A DNA stretch of 64,000 nucleotides from Pontibacter diazotrophicus (GTDB taxonomy: Bacteria > Bacteroidota > Bacteroidia > Cytophagales > Hymenobacteraceae), in the NCBI RefSeq assembly GCF_003367245.1, contig NZ_QRGR01000012.1:1-64000 (forward strand), read 5' to 3'. The translations under genes and the position numbers were made by a program. The number at the start of each line of letters is the position of its first letter. Positions within the stretch are counted from its first letter, which is position 1. Of this stretch, positions 61,565 to 64,000 are shown piece by piece. The notes below the pieces were generated by a model that saw only the letters and a list, made by a program, of their open reading frames with translations, had not been told where the DNA came from and ran no database searches.

Positions 61565-63343
61565 ATGCCTCATTACAAGAAATTAAAAATCCCTCTCCTT
61601 TGGCTACGGCGCCATACCTCCGACCGTGAGTTTATGCTTATTTCCAGTGTACTTGTTGGTTTTACAGCCGGAATGGCTGCAGTTGCCCTAAAATCACTGG
61701 TGCATTATATCCATGTATTACTGGCTTATGGAAACCGCCTGTTAGACCAGCCTTACTGGCTAGTTATTTTCCCAATTATTGGTATCCTGCTCACAGTGTT
61801 GCTGGTGCGCACGCTTTTTAACGGCACAATCGGGCGTGGAACAGCGAATGTGTTATTTAACATCTCGCAGAAATCAAGTATGATGGAGCGGCATAAAATG
61901 TTTTCGCATGTGCTCACGAGCGGGATAACGGCCGGATTTGGTGGCTCAGCAGGTCTGGAGTCTCCCATTGTTGTAACGGGTTCTGCCATCGGCTCCAATT
62001 ACGGCAGGGAATATCACCTGAACTACCGCGACCGTACTTTGTTGTTAGCGAGTGGCGCGGCGGCCGGCATTGCAGCGGTATTTAATGCGCCCATAGCTGG
62101 TGTTCTTTTTGCCATTGAAGTGCTGCTGACAGATATCAGTATCGCTGCTTTTATTCCGCTTATTATTTCGGCAGTGGTCGGCGCACTCTGTTCCAGAATA
62201 ATACTGCAGGAAGAAATTCTCTTCAATATCGGACAAATCGAGTTTTTTGCCGCCAACCATGTGCCTTTCTATGTGCTGCTGGGTATACTGGCCGGTATAA
62301 TATCGGTATACTATACCCGCATGGCGCTGCGTGTGGAGGAGCTGTTTGAATTGTACCAGGGCAAAGCCTATACCCGTGCCATCATCGGGGGCATGTTACT
62401 GGGGCTGCTGATTATGCTGTTCCCGCCCTTGTTCGGGGAAGGCTACGGCAGCATCACCCTACTCGAACAGAACAATGCGGAAAAATTGTTGCAGGACAGC
62501 TGGCTTGCCTTTTTCGGCACGAACGAGTGGCTGGTGCTTTGTTTTGTGGGGGCACTGGCACTGGTAAAAGTTTTTGCCACGACTATCACTATCGCTTCCG
62601 GCGGAAATGGAGGCAATTTTGCCCCCTCTATGTTTGTGGGGGCCTCCACAGGTTTTTTCTTCTCACGGCTTGTCAACCTCCTCAACATTAGCAGCCTGCC
62701 CGTCAGCAGTTTTTCGATGGTGGGCATGGCCGGAATTCTTAGTGGCGTGATGCATGCCCCCCTCACCGCTGTCTTTCTCATAGCCGAAATCACCGGGGGC
62801 TACACGCTCATGATACCCCTGATGATAGTGGCAGCCACGTCTTTTGCCCTAGTTAAATACTTCGAGCCTTACTCACTGGACACCAAAAAGCTGGCGCAGA
62901 AAGGACAGCTGCTGACGCACAACAAGGACCGCACGATTCTGCATATCATGAAAATCCGCCACCTGATAGAGACGGAATTTCAGCCTGTTTCGCCGGATGC
63001 CATGCTGGGCGAATTGGTACAGGTCATCGCTGATTCCCGCCGCAACTTATTCCCGGTAGTGAATGCGGAGCAGAAGCTGGAAGGCATCATTCTACTGGAA
63101 AATGTACGCGAAATCATGTTCAAATCAGAAAAGTATGACGTGGTTAAGGTAAAGGAACTTATGATTAAACCTCCTGCCGTGGTGCAATACGATGATAATA
63201 TGGCGGATGTGATGAAGAAGTTTGACGAATCAGGGGCCTGGAACCTGCCTGTTCTGCTGGATGAAAAATACATCGGTTTTGTGTCTAAATCCAGCATCTT
63301 CACCAAATACAGAAAGCTCCTGATTAAGACCACGAATGTCTGA
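61565..63343 (+). CDS. CLC-family chloride channel/antiporter with CBS domains
   Basis: 592 residues. CLC core at about 20-445 with GSAGLESP (127-134, Glu132 as gate) and GGNFAPSMFVGA, the GxFxP chloride-site motif. A pair of CBS domains lies at about 460-585 and probably senses nucleotides or ionic state. Unlike the gene at 41225 it has no fluoride riboswitch and keeps chloride-type motifs. Its neighbourhood next to the Mrp operon suggests a role in anion balance during Na+/H+ antiport. A truncated paralogue remains at 53633-53699. Confidence 0.9.
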   Translation: MPHYKKLKIPLLWLRRHTSDREFMLISSVLVGFTAGMAAVALKSLVHYIHVLLAYGNRLLDQPYWLVIFPIIGILLTVLLVRTLFNGTIGRGTANVLFNISQKSSMMERHKMFSHVLTSGITAGFGGSAGLESPIVVTGSAIGSNYGREYHLNYRDRTLLLASGAAAGIAAVFNAPIAGVLFAIEVLLTDISIAAFIPLIISAVVGALCSRIILQEEILFNIGQIEFFAANHVPFYVLLGILAGIISVYYTRMALRVEELFELYQGKAYTRAIIGGMLLGLLIMLFPPLFGEGYGSITLLEQNNAEKLLQDSWLAFFGTNEWLVLCFVGALALVKVFATTITIASGGNGGNFAPSMFVGASTGFFFSRLVNLLNISSLPVSSFSMVGMAGILSGVMHAPLTAVFLIAEITGGYTLMIPLMIVAATSFALVKYFEPYSLDTKKLAQKGQLLTHNKDRTILHIMKIRHLIETEFQPVSPDAMLGELVQVIADSRRNLFPVVNAEQKLEGIILLENVREIMFKSEKYDVVKVKELMIKPPAVVQYDDNMADVMKKFDESGAWNLPVLLDEKYIGFVSKSSIFTKYRKLLIKTTNV

Positions 63344-63405
63344 AAGTTTTCTTTTTCAGTGAAGCAGCATGCAAAGAATAGAAGCTAAACCACTTGAATA
63401 AACAA

Positions 63406-63452
63406 AACCTATCTTTCGCTAATGCTATAGCTGCATAAGTGAAAGATAGGTT
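63406..63452 (-). terminator. Terminator between convergent genes
   Basis: Stem of 12 perfect pairs, aacctatctttc / gaaagataggtt, extended by three further pairs including one G-U. On the minus strand it is followed by gttttgtttattc, a good T-rich tail for the AsmA-like gene. It also separates it from the convergent CLC gene. Confidence 0.75.
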
Positions 63453-63490
63453 CCTACTATGAAAAGTATTTTAATCTTTCTGCAGCTATT

Positions 63491-64000
63491 TTACATAATT
63501 GTGGCAATAGACTTAAAGCCATCCATAAGGCATTTCGCCCAAAAATTGAAAATAGAGTTTTCGTCTTCGTGCGCTACATCTACCTCTGCCACGCGCGGTT
63601 GCTCCCCTTCACTCCCCGGATTGCTTTCCTTCACAGCTACCCAGTTTGCCAGCTCCGAGAGTATTTCTTTTCCCAGGGATTGGTCTCCACCTGTTCCTTT
63701 AGACAGGAGTTCTATCTCAAAGTTGCTGTAGATAAGTCTGAATGTACCTGTTGCCTGCTCATTTGTTAGCTCTAAATCAACGCTCCCCCTGCTTATTTGC
63801 CCGCTTTCAATCCGTATAAAAGCAGTAGGCGCTACCATAGGGTTCAGTATTTTGGGATCTGTTGAAGCTACCTCACCAACTAAGGTATGATAGCCATTCT
63901 CCTCTAATAGCGGCATCCGCGAGGTTATATTAGCCCTGGTTTTACCCATAACTAAACCATTGGCCTGCACCACAGCAGGATTCTCCATTGATATATGTTC
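63491..64000 (-). CDS. C-terminal part of an AsmA/DUF748-like protein, cut by the window edge
   Basis: The frame is open to the right edge. Although an ATG occurs at 63988, four further codons upstream remain open and the sequence reads like the middle of a larger protein (NGLVMGKTRANI, GYHTLVGEV, FIRIESGQ, QATGTFRLIY). C-terminal pattern PRVAEVDVAHEDENSIFNFWA then GFKSIATIM resembles the end of AsmA-like/DUF748 envelope proteins in Bacteroidota. A decayed C-terminal copy lies at 53814-53959. Confidence 0.6.
   Translation of the reverse strand, partial: EHISMENPAVVQANGLVMGKTRANITSRMPLLEENGYHTLVGEVASTDPKILNPMVAPTAFIRIESGQISRGSVDLELTNEQATGTFRLIYSNFEIELLSKGTGGDQSLGKEILSELANWVAVKESNPGSEGEQPRVAEVDVAHEDENSIFNFWAKCLMDGFKSIATIM

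Overview
The window looks like chromosome from a Bacteroidota bacterium of the order Cytophagales, most likely a Pontibacter/Hymenobacteraceae relative. Supporting signs are a fused alpha-beta E1 dehydrogenase, a TonB-dependent receptor with a carboxypeptidase-like N-terminal domain paired with a DUF4249 lipoprotein, an ArgF'-type transcarbamylase in a compact arginine cluster, a DUF4369-thioredoxin lipoprotein, and several -7 boxes of the TAnnTTTG type used by Bacteroidota. The genus is an inference from overall resemblance, not from a marker gene.

Layout. 1-54 is the start of an IS5-type transposase running off the left edge. 216-11439 holds metabolic and envelope genes (E1, hemF, PAP2, TonB receptor/DUF4249, riboflavin synthase, pcm, a Zn-peptidase-like lipoprotein-sized protein, a thioesterase and an unknown partner). 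11540-11690 is a nested REP-like inverted repeat. 11792-17032 is an alaS-gatB-TlpA operon, followed by merR-dprA, a cation diffusion facilitator and small conserved genes. 24375-28535 is a four-gene translationally coupled operon: C39-like peptidase, RimK-like ATP-grasp ligase, GCS2-type carboxylate-amine ligase, N-formylglutamate amidohydrolase. It is a candidate peptide or amino-acid-conjugate pathway and the best lead in the window for an undescribed system. 29399-38931 is the arginine cluster (GNAT, argG, argC, argD, argF', argB, proC, argE-like, argH). 39513-46297 has a small membrane protein, a retropepsin/PDZ protein, a fluoride riboswitch controlling a CLC-F fluoride exporter, and a symporter-GNAT-racemase operon.

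46449-64000 is dominated by two complete Mrp-type Na+/H+ antiporter operons (A to G) in direct tandem. The 670 bases between them are not ordinary spacer. They contain truncated, still recognisable pieces of the metallophosphoesterase, the CBS-domain CLC gene, the AsmA-like gene and the universal stress protein that flank the operons today. The simplest reading is one old tandem duplication of the block [USP, mrpA-G, phosphatase, CLC, AsmA-like] whose internal flanking genes were then mostly deleted. A 161-base MITE with 3-base target duplication has since landed between mrpC and mrpD of the second copy.

Functionally, the right half is an ion-homeostasis region (Na+/H+ antiport twice, chloride, fluoride, cation diffusion facilitator at 18.8 kb, stress proteins). 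The left and centre serve core biosynthesis and translation. No tRNA, rRNA or CRISPR array was recognised. All identities rest on reading motifs; no database search was run.
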